From assembly GCA_052400685.1 (NCBI GenBank), contig JBQTGJ010000007.1: 64,000 nucleotides of DNA; one strand, given 5' to 3'. Positions 18,301 through 26,197 of this stretch are shown here, piece by piece (position 1 is the first letter of the stretch; each line of letters starts with the position of its first letter). The stretch comes from CAZHHH01 sp052400685. GTDB taxonomy: Bacteria > Bacteroidota > Bacteroidia > Bacteroidales > Marinilabiliaceae. The position numbers and the translations under genes were made by a program. The notes below the pieces were generated by a model. The model ran no database searches and was not told where the DNA came from. It was given only the letters and a program-made list of their open reading frames with translations.

Positions 18301-18580
18301 AAGAAAAGGAACCAGCGGCAATAATGGTAAGAATAGCGATTTTTGGTTGCATGATGTGACTTACATTCGCTTGAAGAACTTTGAGTTCGGCTATACAATC
18401 CCAGAAACTCTATCCGAAAAGGTTAATATAAGCAGACTGAGATTGTATGTGAGTGCAACCAACTTGTTTACAATTGATAACCTAAAAGAATATCAAATTG
18501 ATCCTGAAATCGAAGCTGCCGCAGGGGTTGCTTATCCACAGCAGAAAACTGTTTTGTTAGGTGTTAATTTAACATTTTAA
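15320..18580 (+). CDS. SusC-like TonB-dependent outer-membrane transporter
   Basis: A 1086-residue SusC/RagA-type protein. An N-terminal export signal (to about residue 40) is followed by a carboxypeptidase-D-like domain (about 67-138, with GEPIPGVTVLIKGTTKG), a TonB-box-like DEVVVVGYG (144-152), a plug domain (158-275) and a long beta-barrel ending in LLGVNLTF, whose terminal aromatic is expected for outer-membrane insertion. With the SusD partner immediately downstream (11 bp gap) it imports oligosaccharides released at the cell surface. The first ~20 residues (KHSLCIHGLSPCMRKG) are an atypical polar extension before the hydrophobic core. An internal methionine at residue 14 could be the start. 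Confidence 0.96.
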   Translation: MKHSLCIHGLSPCMRKGLRRISLGLLLMINPYLGQLASAEQSASNNGLTNSRHDDLNVVQQQKAITITGKVSDASGEPIPGVTVLIKGTTKGTITDMNGNYSLSGATEEDVLVFTFIGMITQEHLIGSQSSIDVVLKNEFVGLDEVVVVGYGSQSKRKVTTAISSVDSEEITRSSSTTTAGALTGKMAGVVTRAKDSRPGRGIGIEIRNMGSPLYVIDGIPYGGDNSRDWVGRSNVSGADAFNSLNMEDIESITVLKDASAAIYGLRAANGVVLVTTKKGKSGDKVKVNVNSYYGWQNLTRFPTMANSKQYTRGQLEAIQNEGGDPSSLYSKEEFQKWQGGTEQGYRGYDYYDIIMRKNVPQHNLNANVSGGTKKSTYYFSVGSTGQEAMMKDFDYTRDNLQVNLETKITDRLTIGTQTNARQETSEDVGLPGGDGYWTTMLSLFSNVPLYGPYANDNPEYINNLPNRPDLNPALFTRDIAGYKDNYTKNFNTNLYAEYKFDFGLSAKGTYSYNYSHLDFHGFQYSYDEYTYDDVNDVYNKTGGQSARWRHESSVNAVSRYYQFMLNYDKQWDNHSLAATLAIEKSDYDKTEYRSGSAPTNNYIPNQTLSDLTEYSEGWSYQARGGYIGRINYNYKDKYMVELLGRYDGSYLYNADNRWGFFPGISAGWRISDESFFEGWKGAVSDLKLRASVGQTGSESGVSAFGYLGGYNFNNGSAVLDGEYVIGIAPRGLPVTNLSWEKNTTYNVGIDMAFMDSKLRGSFDAFTKVISGMPASRYDVLLPSEVGYSLPNENLNKAAYRGLEGMLTYSNHKDDFYYTVSGNFTYSRYRTVETYKPRFGNSWDEYRWSSEDRVGGIYWGYQVVGQFQSEEEIQNYTIDNDGQGNTTQLPGDLIYKDVNGDRVINGYDERPIGYPTGWSPMLGFGGNINLQWKGFDMNMDFAGASMFSWMQNYEARNPFHAGGNSPAYILEDRWHRADPYDANSEWIAGKYPAIRKGTSGNNGKNSDFWLHDVTYIRLKNFEFGYTIPETLSEKVNISRLRLYVSATNLFTIDNLKEYQIDPEIEAAAGVAYPQQKTVLLGVNLTF

Positions 18581-18591
18581 AAGGTAAAGAA

Positions 18592-20445
18592 ATGAAGAAG
18601 TTATTTAATATACTAATGCTTGTTTGCTCATTAAGCATGCTAAATAGTTGTATTGGCGAGGATTGGTTTGAGCGTGATCCCAAGGATATGATTACTGATG
18701 ATCAGCTTTGGGATGATCCGGATTTGGTGCTTGGTTTGTTGGCGAATTACTATAATAGATTGCCCCAATTAGCTGGTGATTTTAACACCGGCGGAATGTC
18801 AGAATTTGACGATGCGATGTGGTCAGGTCATACCGATGGAGACTACCATAACAATATCAGGGGATACGCCTATGACTATGGTAATTATTGGGATTACACT
18901 TTTATTCGTGACATTAATTTATCACTTGAGAATTTAGATAACTATGGCAGTGGGTTGGGCGAAGATAATAAGAAGCAATTCAAAGCAGAATTGAGGTTTA
19001 TTAGAGCTTACACTTATTTCGAACTGGTTAAGCGCATGGGAGGAGTTCCAATTATTACTACTCAACTACTTTATGATGGAAGTGGGGATGTGGAAAATCT
19101 TCAGAAGGCCCGTGCAACAGAAGCGGCTACTTATGACTTTATCTACGATGAGTTAGAGGCGATTAAAGATGATTTTGTTGCCACTAAAGGAAGTCGTACG
19201 AGAGCCAATAAAATAACCGCCCTTGCTTTGGAAAGCCGTGCAATGTTATATGCCGGATCAATTGCTAAATACAATGCCTTGATGAGTGCCCCGATTACCA
19301 CTGAAGGCAATGAGGTGGGTATTCCTGCCGAAAGAGCAGATGACTATTATAGTAAATCACTTGCGGCATCTCAAGAAATCATGAAGGATGGCGGTTATGA
19401 GCTTTATGGACCAGCAGGATCCGATGCCGGAGTCAACTTTTACAATTTATTTATGGATGAATCTGTTAATGAGGTGATTTTTGCAAAGGATTATACAACC
19501 GGTAAGGTGCATGGTTTTACCTTCGATAATGTGGTTCGTAGTTATCGTTCAGATACAGAGGGGTCTTCATTTTTATCGCCATCGCTTGGACTGGTAGAGA
19601 GTTTCGATTACCTGGATGGAACAGATGGAGAGCTTAAAGATGTTGATTCCAATGGCAACTATATTGTGTATGATAATATCAATGATATTTTTTCAAATAA
19701 AGATGCCCGTTTGTATGGTACTGTAGTATATCCAGGTTCATCTTTCCGTTCACAAGCTGTAAGTATGCAAGCTGGAGTAGCGATATGGAACGACGCCACC
19801 GGAAGATATGACCTTTCAGTAGGAAGTTTAGGCTCTACGTATAATGATGGAGGTGTTTTGACCGGTATTGATGGTCCTCAGAATAACGAACAGTATGTAA
19901 GTAATACAGGCTTCTACCTGCGTAAGTTTGTAAGTGAAGATTCACAATATGGTGTTCGTCCAACACTGGCCCGTAACTGGTGGCCTTGGTTTCGATTAGG
20001 AGAAGTGTATTTAAATGCAGCAGAGGCTGCCTTTGAATTAGGATTTGAAGGAGATGCTCTAAGCTACATCAATAAAGTAAGAGAAGTGCATGGTGGTTTT
20101 CCGGCTAATAGCATTAAAACGCTTACAAATGATATCATTAGAAAAGAAAGAAGAGTAGAATTGGCTTTTGAAGATCACCGTTATTTTGATCTTAAACGTT
20201 GGAGAATTGCCGATCAGGTTTGGACTGGTGATAAATCGGAAGGTTCGTCAAGTGTGGTAGAAGGTCTTTTTGCCTACAGAATTGTAAGAGAAGGTCATGA
20301 AGATAATGGAAAATATATCTTCGATAGGTTTATTCCTACCCGTTTTTATGCGGCTAGACAATTCACAATGGCCAACTATTATTCAGCAATTAAGCAAAGT
20401 GTATTAGACAACAATCCTAAGATTGTTAGAAATCCATTCCATTAA
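18592..20445 (+). CDS. SusD-like outer-membrane glycan-binding lipoprotein
   Basis: A 617-residue SusD/RagB family lipoprotein. The signal peptide ends in the lipobox SMLNSC, with lipidated Cys20. The all-helical TPR-like body includes AELRFIRAYTYFELVKRMGGVPI (the classic SusD core helix, around residues 125-150) and a C-terminal RRVELAFEDHRYFDLKRWR motif. It caps the SusC barrel and captures the oligosaccharide. It follows susC by 11 bp and is followed by the DUF3823 gene after only a few bases, so the three form one operon. Confidence 0.96.
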   Translation: MKKLFNILMLVCSLSMLNSCIGEDWFERDPKDMITDDQLWDDPDLVLGLLANYYNRLPQLAGDFNTGGMSEFDDAMWSGHTDGDYHNNIRGYAYDYGNYWDYTFIRDINLSLENLDNYGSGLGEDNKKQFKAELRFIRAYTYFELVKRMGGVPIITTQLLYDGSGDVENLQKARATEAATYDFIYDELEAIKDDFVATKGSRTRANKITALALESRAMLYAGSIAKYNALMSAPITTEGNEVGIPAERADDYYSKSLAASQEIMKDGGYELYGPAGSDAGVNFYNLFMDESVNEVIFAKDYTTGKVHGFTFDNVVRSYRSDTEGSSFLSPSLGLVESFDYLDGTDGELKDVDSNGNYIVYDNINDIFSNKDARLYGTVVYPGSSFRSQAVSMQAGVAIWNDATGRYDLSVGSLGSTYNDGGVLTGIDGPQNNEQYVSNTGFYLRKFVSEDSQYGVRPTLARNWWPWFRLGEVYLNAAEAAFELGFEGDALSYINKVREVHGGFPANSIKTLTNDIIRKERRVELAFEDHRYFDLKRWRIADQVWTGDKSEGSSSVVEGLFAYRIVREGHEDNGKYIFDRFIPTRFYAARQFTMANYYSAIKQSVLDNNPKIVRNPFH

Positions 20446-20457
20446 AAAATGAGAGCT

Positions 20458-21129
20458 ATGAAGAAGTATTTGATATATATACCAATGCTGGTGAGTATTA
20501 TATTTGCTAGTTGTTCACATGATAATTACGATGGTCCGGATAGCCTTTTAACCGGAACGATTACTTACGATGGGGCTTCATTAGGAGTAAAAGGCGGAGA
20601 GAATGAACTTGAGATTTGGCAAGACGGTTATGCGCTCAATACAAAGGTGCAGGTTTATATTGCGCAGGACGGAACATTTTCGGCTAGTCTTTTTGCCGGA
20701 GAATATAAGTTGGTTCGCCTGGGAGGTGCCCCCTGGGCTGACCAATCAACCGACACAATTGTTGTCAATGTAAGTGGAACTTCAAATATTCAGGTTCCGG
20801 TAACTCCATATTTAACGGTTGATGATGTCAGTTATTCGTACAGCGGAGGCCAGTTAACAGCAACGTTTACAGTAAACAAAGTTGTGGAAGATGCTGAAAT
20901 TGGATCGGTTCACTTATTTTTAGGAGCCAATTATTTGGTAAACAATGTTAACAAGGATATGGATGTTGTAGTGGATGCTGCTAGCATTGCTTATGGTGAG
21001 CCTACAACAGTAACCGTAGATGTTTCGGATGATTTAACGAGCTTAAATTTCTTCCATGCAAGAGTTGGGGCGAATTCAAATAAATCAGCCCGGTTTATCT
21101 TTTCGGCTTCAGAAAAGATTAATATGTAG
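20458..21129 (+). CDS. DUF3823 domain lipoprotein of the SusCD operon
   Basis: A 223-residue lipoprotein. The signal peptide ends in IIFASC (Cys19), followed by the domain opening GPDSLLTGTITYDGASLGVKG typical of DUF3823 proteins, which are regularly encoded right after SusD. Two beta-sandwich halves are likely. By analogy with SusE-type surface glycan-binding proteins it may hold polysaccharide at the cell surface, but this is inferred. ATG 20449 lies nine bases upstream in frame; I prefer 20458 because the signal peptide then has the usual MKK start. Confidence 0.85.
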   Translation: MKKYLIYIPMLVSIIFASCSHDNYDGPDSLLTGTITYDGASLGVKGGENELEIWQDGYALNTKVQVYIAQDGTFSASLFAGEYKLVRLGGAPWADQSTDTIVVNVSGTSNIQVPVTPYLTVDDVSYSYSGGQLTATFTVNKVVEDAEIGSVHLFLGANYLVNNVNKDMDVVVDAASIAYGEPTTVTVDVSDDLTSLNFFHARVGANSNKSARFIFSASEKINM

Positions 21130-21189
21130 AAAGTTTGTTAGACCTATTCTAACTTAAAAGCTTCGCTATTTATAGTTGGATATCAAGAG

Positions 21190-21222
21190 TGGGAGGATAA
21201 AATAGATTTCCTCCCATTTTTG
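21190..21222 (+). terminator. Rho-independent terminator of the SusCD operon
   Basis: TGGGAGGA and TCCTCCCA form an 8-bp GC-rich stem (21190-21216), followed by a T-run. It lies 60 bp downstream of the DUF3823 stop codon. Confidence 0.8.
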
Positions 21223-21227
21223 GTATA

Positions 21228-21460
21228 ACGGTTATGGTCATAAGCTGGCAGGATGAGAATCTCTGTATGTGTCGGGTTGATAGGAAGCATTCGCGATTGG
21301 CAAGGGTGTTCAAAGTGATTTGGAATCTGAAAGAAGACATCCGCAAACTAGACGTATTGATGCACAGAAACCTAATATAAGGCTGAATTGAGAGGGTTTC
21401 TGAGCCATGGATTGGAAACGCTCAAATATCAACTAAGGTGGGGGATAAGCCCCTATTGAA
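21228..21460 (+). other. Structured non-coding stretch, possibly a group II intron fragment
   Basis: This stretch has no open frame but several local stems: AGAAACC with GGTTTCT around a 22-nt loop (near 21365-21400) and GGGG-ATAAG-CCCC near 21440. It is purine-rich with scattered GGAATCTGAAAG and ACTAAGGTG motifs, which reminded me of bacterial group II intron domain I. That resemblance is a weak, memory-based impression and no intron boundary or domain V was found. Confidence 0.25.
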
Positions 21461-22083
21461 ACTGATAAGAAAATATTTTTTCAGTTCGAAAGGTACGGTA
21501 GATACAAAGAACAACGATACTGGTAGCAGTTTAAAAAGTCTTTTGATTTTTTCACATTCAATTCAGAGTTAATCTTATTACAGGGCAGCTGACGTTATGC
21601 TATCGCCTTTGATCCAAGCTATATGAGCAAATTCGGACAGGGAATTCCCGGCGTTGGTTGGTATTGTTCTGGCTATGCCAACAGTGCCAAATGGGGATTG
21701 GTGGCTTGGCACCTATTGATATTGACAACCACACTACTTTTCGTCTTAAGGTTCTACTTTATTAGCGTACCCGATTTCAAATAGAGTTTCTTTATTGTGA
21801 TGGAAAAACACACAGGCATGAATGATTTTCGGGCAAGAAGTGGAAATATGCTACATTTTCATTTCAATGCATACATAATTTTATCAATATTGCGGAAGCA
21901 ATTCATTGGTTAAATATACCTAAGAAAGAATGAGGTTTGTTTTCAATGTCCGACATTAAAACAGTGAATTATAATATATTAATAACTGAGCTATTTTCTG
22001 TTGTGTTCGGTATTTACCCATACTCTACCAGAAATCAGAATTATGTCAACGAGCTTATATTGTATGGCATTAAGTCCGCTTAA
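21461..22083 (+). pseudogene. Degenerate DDE transposase (IS remnant)
   Basis: Pieces of one transposase lie in order but broken. FERYGRYKEQRYW is followed by a stop (TAG 21524) and FDFFTFNSEL by another (TGA 21590). Then comes AIAFDPSYMSKFGQGIPGVG, a frameshift to IDIDNHTTFRLK, an apparent internal deletion, RTRFQIEFLY, MNDFRARSGNMLHFHFNA in another frame, and finally SDIKTVNYNILITELF and a C-terminus at 22083. The DPSYxxKSG and RFQIEFLYRDA blocks are hallmarks of IS4-like DDE transposases widespread in Bacteroidales. At least two stops, several frameshifts and loss of roughly the central third show it is dead. Terminal repeats were not located. Confidence 0.8.
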
Positions 22084-22382
22084 AGGGTAATGAACTATTA
22101 GTCTAAAAATGATACAGGTCAGAACTGCAATAAAGTTTATATTATAAATTGTGACGTTTTCTTCGTCATAGCAGATATCTGATTTATCAGGTAAAGACTT
22201 TAGAGCATTTTTAGTTTTAATAAATTATATTGCCCCGGGTTATTTGTGTTCTTCGCAGGTATCCGGGGTATATGATTTGAATAGCGCACAATTACAAGAA
22301 GTAAGCGTGAGAATATTTTTTTAATGTTAGTTTTATTTCTTACGATATAGTTATTCATGCGATTTACATTAGGTTAATTATT
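22084..22382. other. Intergenic, no gene seen
   Basis: AT-rich sequence between the transposase remnant and the MITE-like element. It contains ATTGCCCCGGGTTATTTGTG and other short GC islands but no frame or hairpin worth calling. Confidence 0.4.
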
Positions 22383-22383
22383 T

Positions 22384-22528
22384 AGAGTCTTTCCATAAAC
22401 TAAGTGTTTGAAATATAAAGTTCAAATTCAAGGCTTTCGAAGTCATAAAAATTAAGGCGTTTACTTTTCGTAAATGACTGTTTTTATGACAAGCGTAACG
22501 CAGAAGTTGACTTTATAGACAAACACTA
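22384..22528. mobile_element. MITE-like element, copy 2
   Basis: About 145 bp with terminal inverted repeats (AGTCTTTCCATAAAC at the left, TATAGACAAACACT at the right), flanked on both sides by ATTTAG, which may be a 6-bp target duplication. The interior matches copies at 7427 and 57914 (AAGTGTTTGAAATATAAAGT, GCGTTTACTTTTCGTAAAT, GACAAGCGTAACGCAGAAG). It sits only 15 bp upstream of the GH2 start codon, so it may contribute to, or interrupt, that gene's promoter. Confidence 0.7.
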
Positions 22529-22543
22529 TTTAGATTTATTTTT

Positions 22544-24958
22544 ATGAAGTTATTTTTAGTGTTTCTGATTTTTTCATTAAAGATCTCATTGCTTTTCGGT
22601 CAGGTTTCATTTGGAGAAACGCAAAAGATTAATGACCAGTGGAAATATAGCAAAGGAGATAGTGAGCAGGCAGCACAGAAGGCATTCGATGATTCCAGAT
22701 GGCGGCTGCTTGATTTGCCTCACGATTGGAGTATTGAAGGTCCTTACAGTCCGGATTTAGCAAGTGCGACCGGTTATTTACCTGGCGGCGTTGCATGGTA
22801 CCGAAAGAGCCTTAAGATTCCTCAAAACAGACAGAATCAGAAAGTTTATATTTATTTTGAAGGTATATATCGTAACGGGTCGGTTTTTGTTAACGGTCAT
22901 TTTGTAGGAATGCGACCTAATGGATATATCTCTTACATGTATGACATTACACCTTGGTTGCAATTTGGAGATGAAAATACCATTGCTGTTAGAGTTGATC
23001 ATAGTCAGTCTGTAGATTCCAGATGGTACACCGGTTCAGGCATTTACAGAGATGTGTTTTTGGTGTATGCCAACCCGGTGCATATTGCGCAATGGGGGGT
23101 ATTTTATCAAACCTCACTCAATAACAAAAATCTGGCATCGGTAAACGTTGAGACCCGGATATCCAATACAACATCTATTAGTCAGAATGTGCGGGTTAAA
23201 CAGGAGATTTATGACAAAGAAGGCGTACTTGTGGCTTCCTCCTTAGGGAATGTAATGGTTAACCCCGGTGATTCGAATTTGATTCGTCAAAAATTAAAAG
23301 TTGAAAAACCTTTATTGTGGTCACTGGATCATCCCAATCTGTATAAGTTGAAAACTTTTGTATTGAATAATGAGACTTTAATTGACGAGACAGAAACCCG
23401 GGTGGGGATCAGAATTCTTACGTTCGATGCCAATAAAGGATTTGCTCTTAATGGGCAGAATATGAAAGTAAAAGGTGTTTGTCTTCATCATGATGCTGGA
23501 ACCCTTGGCAGTGCTGTCCCCGGGGAGGTGTGGAAACGCCGGTTGATAAATTTGAAATTTCTTGGTGTTAATGCTATTCGTACCAGTCATAATCCACAGG
23601 CTCCTGTTTTTTACGACCTTTGTGATGAACTGGGATTGTTGGTTTTAAACGAGGCCTTTGACGAGTGGGAATTTCCCAAGAAAAAGTGGGTAGAAGGTTG
23701 GAATGTGGGTAAACCAGGGTTTCAGGGAGCGTATGAATTTTTTGAAGAATGGGGTGAAACCGATTTAAAGGATATGGTTTTGCGTGACCGCAATCATCCG
23801 TCGGTATTTATGTGGAGTATCGGTAATGAAGTAGATTATCCCAACGATCCCTATTCACATCCCATTCTGGATCAGGAAGGTATACAGCAGCAACATGTCA
23901 AAGGCTACCAACCTGATCAACCTCATGCCGATAGACTGGGAGGCATCGCTAAACGATTGGCGGCTGTGGTCAGAACCTATGATCCGTCGCGACCAGTTTC
24001 GGCTGGTTTGGCAGGCCCTGTAATGTCAAATGAAACCGAATATCCGGGTGCTCTTGATGTGGTAGGGTACAATTATACGGAGCGGCGCTATGTGCAGGAT
24101 CACAAAGCTTATCCTGACCGTGTATTATATGGCAGCGAAAACGGGCATTCTTATGGTGCCTGGCAAGCAGTCAGAGATAATGATTATATTTTCGGACAAT
24201 TTTTATGGACAGGAATCAACTATCTGGGCGAATCTTTTCGATGGCCTTCCAGAGGTTTTACTTCGGGATTATTGGATTTGGGTGGTTTTATTAAACCCCG
24301 TGGATATTTTAGGAGAAGTTTATGGAGCGAAGAACCAATGATTTACGCAGGGGTTTATCCTTTGAAAGATCGCCGTCGCGGTGCACCTATTGATGCATTG
24401 CCTCTGTGGAATTTTGAAAACGGGGACACGCTTCGGGTGGTTGCTTATACCAATTGTCAGACCGGCAGGGTGTTTTTGAACGGAAAGCCGGCAGGCCCGG
24501 AAATGTCGCGTAATGAAGAAACAGGAATGATTACATGGGATGTGGTATACAGTCCCGGTACGCTTGAAATACAGGGTTTAAATGATGGTCATATGGTAGT
24601 TACTGATCGTTTGGAGACAACCGGGCGTCCTGTTGCCATTAAAGCCAGTCTTTGGGATAAGAAGACTTTGTTTAAAAAAGGCGATGTTTTGCAGATTGAG
24701 GTCAGTATTGTGGATGAAAATGGTCGTTACGTCTATCTCTCAGATGATGAACTGGCGTGTAAAATTGATGGTCCTGCACAACTTTTAGGGCTGGAAAGCA
24801 GCGACCCGGCTGATATGGGCAATTATAATGATAACAGGCAGCGTGTTTATCGGGGAAGGATGATAGCATATATCAAAGCACAAGGAATGGGTAAGGTGGA
24901 GGTGTCTTTCTCTTCGCAATGGCTTAAAATGGATAAGGTCGTATTTGAGGTAAAATAG
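22544..24958 (+). CDS. Secreted glycoside hydrolase family 2, probable beta-galactosidase
   Basis: An 804-residue GH2 enzyme with a signal peptide (about 1-19). The sugar-binding domain contains LPHDWSIEGPY and GGVAWYRKSL (to about residue 170), then an immunoglobulin-like domain, then the TIM barrel beginning at LNGQNMKVKGVCLHHDAG. The acid/base is Glu429 (WSIGNEVDYP) and the nucleophile Glu532 (LYGSENGHSYG). C-terminal domains follow (from about 600). GH2 members act on beta-galactosides, beta-mannosides or beta-glucuronides; this pattern fits the beta-galactosidase branch. It has the same orientation as the SusCD operon but lies beyond its terminator, so it has its own promoter. Confidence 0.9.
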   Translation: MKLFLVFLIFSLKISLLFGQVSFGETQKINDQWKYSKGDSEQAAQKAFDDSRWRLLDLPHDWSIEGPYSPDLASATGYLPGGVAWYRKSLKIPQNRQNQKVYIYFEGIYRNGSVFVNGHFVGMRPNGYISYMYDITPWLQFGDENTIAVRVDHSQSVDSRWYTGSGIYRDVFLVYANPVHIAQWGVFYQTSLNNKNLASVNVETRISNTTSISQNVRVKQEIYDKEGVLVASSLGNVMVNPGDSNLIRQKLKVEKPLLWSLDHPNLYKLKTFVLNNETLIDETETRVGIRILTFDANKGFALNGQNMKVKGVCLHHDAGTLGSAVPGEVWKRRLINLKFLGVNAIRTSHNPQAPVFYDLCDELGLLVLNEAFDEWEFPKKKWVEGWNVGKPGFQGAYEFFEEWGETDLKDMVLRDRNHPSVFMWSIGNEVDYPNDPYSHPILDQEGIQQQHVKGYQPDQPHADRLGGIAKRLAAVVRTYDPSRPVSAGLAGPVMSNETEYPGALDVVGYNYTERRYVQDHKAYPDRVLYGSENGHSYGAWQAVRDNDYIFGQFLWTGINYLGESFRWPSRGFTSGLLDLGGFIKPRGYFRRSLWSEEPMIYAGVYPLKDRRRGAPIDALPLWNFENGDTLRVVAYTNCQTGRVFLNGKPAGPEMSRNEETGMITWDVVYSPGTLEIQGLNDGHMVVTDRLETTGRPVAIKASLWDKKTLFKKGDVLQIEVSIVDENGRYVYLSDDELACKIDGPAQLLGLESSDPADMGNYNDNRQRVYRGRMIAYIKAQGMGKVEVSFSSQWLKMDKVVFEVK

Positions 24959-25094
24959 AAGATAGCAACGATCTGATTCAGAGTTATTTTTGCGTTTTAT
25001 GCGTAATTGTGATGAATTTACTGCTAAAAATTTAACGAATTATTGAATACGATGCGGCTTCGAGGAGTTATTGGATCGCTGTACGTCTCTTAAT

Positions 25095-25130
25095 AAAAAA
25101 AGCCTGACAATCAATTTGTCAGGCTTTTTT
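25095..25130. terminator. Rho-independent terminator after tRNA-Leu
   Basis: AAAAAAGCCTGACAA, short loop, TTGTCAGGCTTTTTT. The stem is long and symmetric, so it works on both strands. It lies just 3' of the minus-strand tRNA-Leu and could also stop readthrough from the GH2 gene. Confidence 0.85.
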
Positions 25131-25132
25131 AG

Positions 25133-25216
25133 TACCCAGAGCCGGGGTCGAACCGGCACGATATTGCTATCACTGGTGTTTGAGACCAGCGCGTCTACCA
25201 ATTCCGCCATCTGGGC
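25133..25216 (-). tRNA. tRNA-Leu (CAA)
   Basis: An 84-nt cloverleaf on the minus strand: acceptor GCCCAGA with TCTGGGT plus discriminator A, anticodon stem CTGGT/ACCAG around loop CTCAAAC giving anticodon CAA, the long variable arm expected of leucine tRNAs, and T-loop GGTTCGACCCC. The CCA end is not encoded. Confidence 0.95.
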
Positions 25217-25312
25217 AAATTTTAATGCTTTTGCGGGTGCAAATATATAACAACAGCCTATTACCTGCAAATAAAAGATGACTATTTTTGCAAGGAATAA
25301 ATAAGATGGTTC

Positions 25313-26062
25313 ATGTTACAGTCAACACGGGGAGTTGTTCTTGATCATACGCGCTATGGCGAGTCGAGCGCCATTGTGCGCATTTACACGCGTCATTTGG
25401 GTATGCAAAGCTATATGGTAAACGGCGCTTTTGGACGAAAAAAGAAAAGTAATTTCCAGTTGTTACAGCCTCTTAACCTTTTGGAGTTGGAGGTGTATCA
25501 TAAGGCCGATAAGGATATAAACAGAATCAAAGAGTTTGGGGTAATACATCCCATGACCAGATTTCCTTTTATACAAAGCCGGCGCGCCCAGACATTTTTA
25601 ATAACAGAGATATTGTCCAGAGCGCTCCGCAGCGAGGGCGTCAATAAGCCATTATTTGATTTTTTGGAAGAAAGCATACTCTGGTTCGATTCTGAATTGC
25701 CCGGAATGGAAAACTTTCATATTTGGTTGCTTTTTAATATGACCCGATTTCTGGGCTTTTGGCCTCAAAATAATTATAGTGATGCATTTCCCTGGTTTGA
25801 TATTCAGGAAGCTTGTTTTGTAAGCGATGAGCCTCCTCATCCTTATTACCTCAAAAAAGATGTGAGCTTGTTATTTACATTGCTTTTTTCAGCTGGCATC
25901 AAACAGCTATCTTCTTTGGCATGTAACATATCGCAGCGTCGTAGTTTGCTTGAAGCCATGATTCTTTTTTATGAAATACACCATCAGGGCGTCGGAAAAA
26001 TTAAATCGTTGCACATTCTTGAAGAATTATTTAAGCCTTCAGAAGGCGCAAACAATCAGTAA
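25313..26062 (+). CDS. recO: DNA repair protein RecO
   Basis: A 249-residue RecO, the recombination mediator that helps load RecA onto SSB-coated single-stranded gaps together with RecR. The N-terminal OB fold is visible in RGVVLDHTRYGESSAIVRIYT and the following GMQSYMVNGAFGRKKKSNFQLLQPLN. A helical C-terminal half follows. The zinc-binding cysteines of many RecO proteins are not evident, as is common in Bacteroidota. The gene starts near the 5' side of the divergent tRNA-Leu. Confidence 0.93.
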   Translation: MLQSTRGVVLDHTRYGESSAIVRIYTRHLGMQSYMVNGAFGRKKKSNFQLLQPLNLLELEVYHKADKDINRIKEFGVIHPMTRFPFIQSRRAQTFLITEILSRALRSEGVNKPLFDFLEESILWFDSELPGMENFHIWLLFNMTRFLGFWPQNNYSDAFPWFDIQEACFVSDEPPHPYYLKKDVSLLFTLLFSAGIKQLSSLACNISQRRSLLEAMILFYEIHHQGVGKIKSLHILEELFKPSEGANNQ

Positions 26063-26197
26063 CTGTTGCTTTTATTTGATCAATGGCGTATTTTTTGATA
26101 TTGATAGCCGGTATTGAATGCCAAATGATTGCTTAAATCCTCGTTTGATTGTTTTAATGTTCGTAATTTTGATGTTCTAAAACCATCTTTATTTTAT

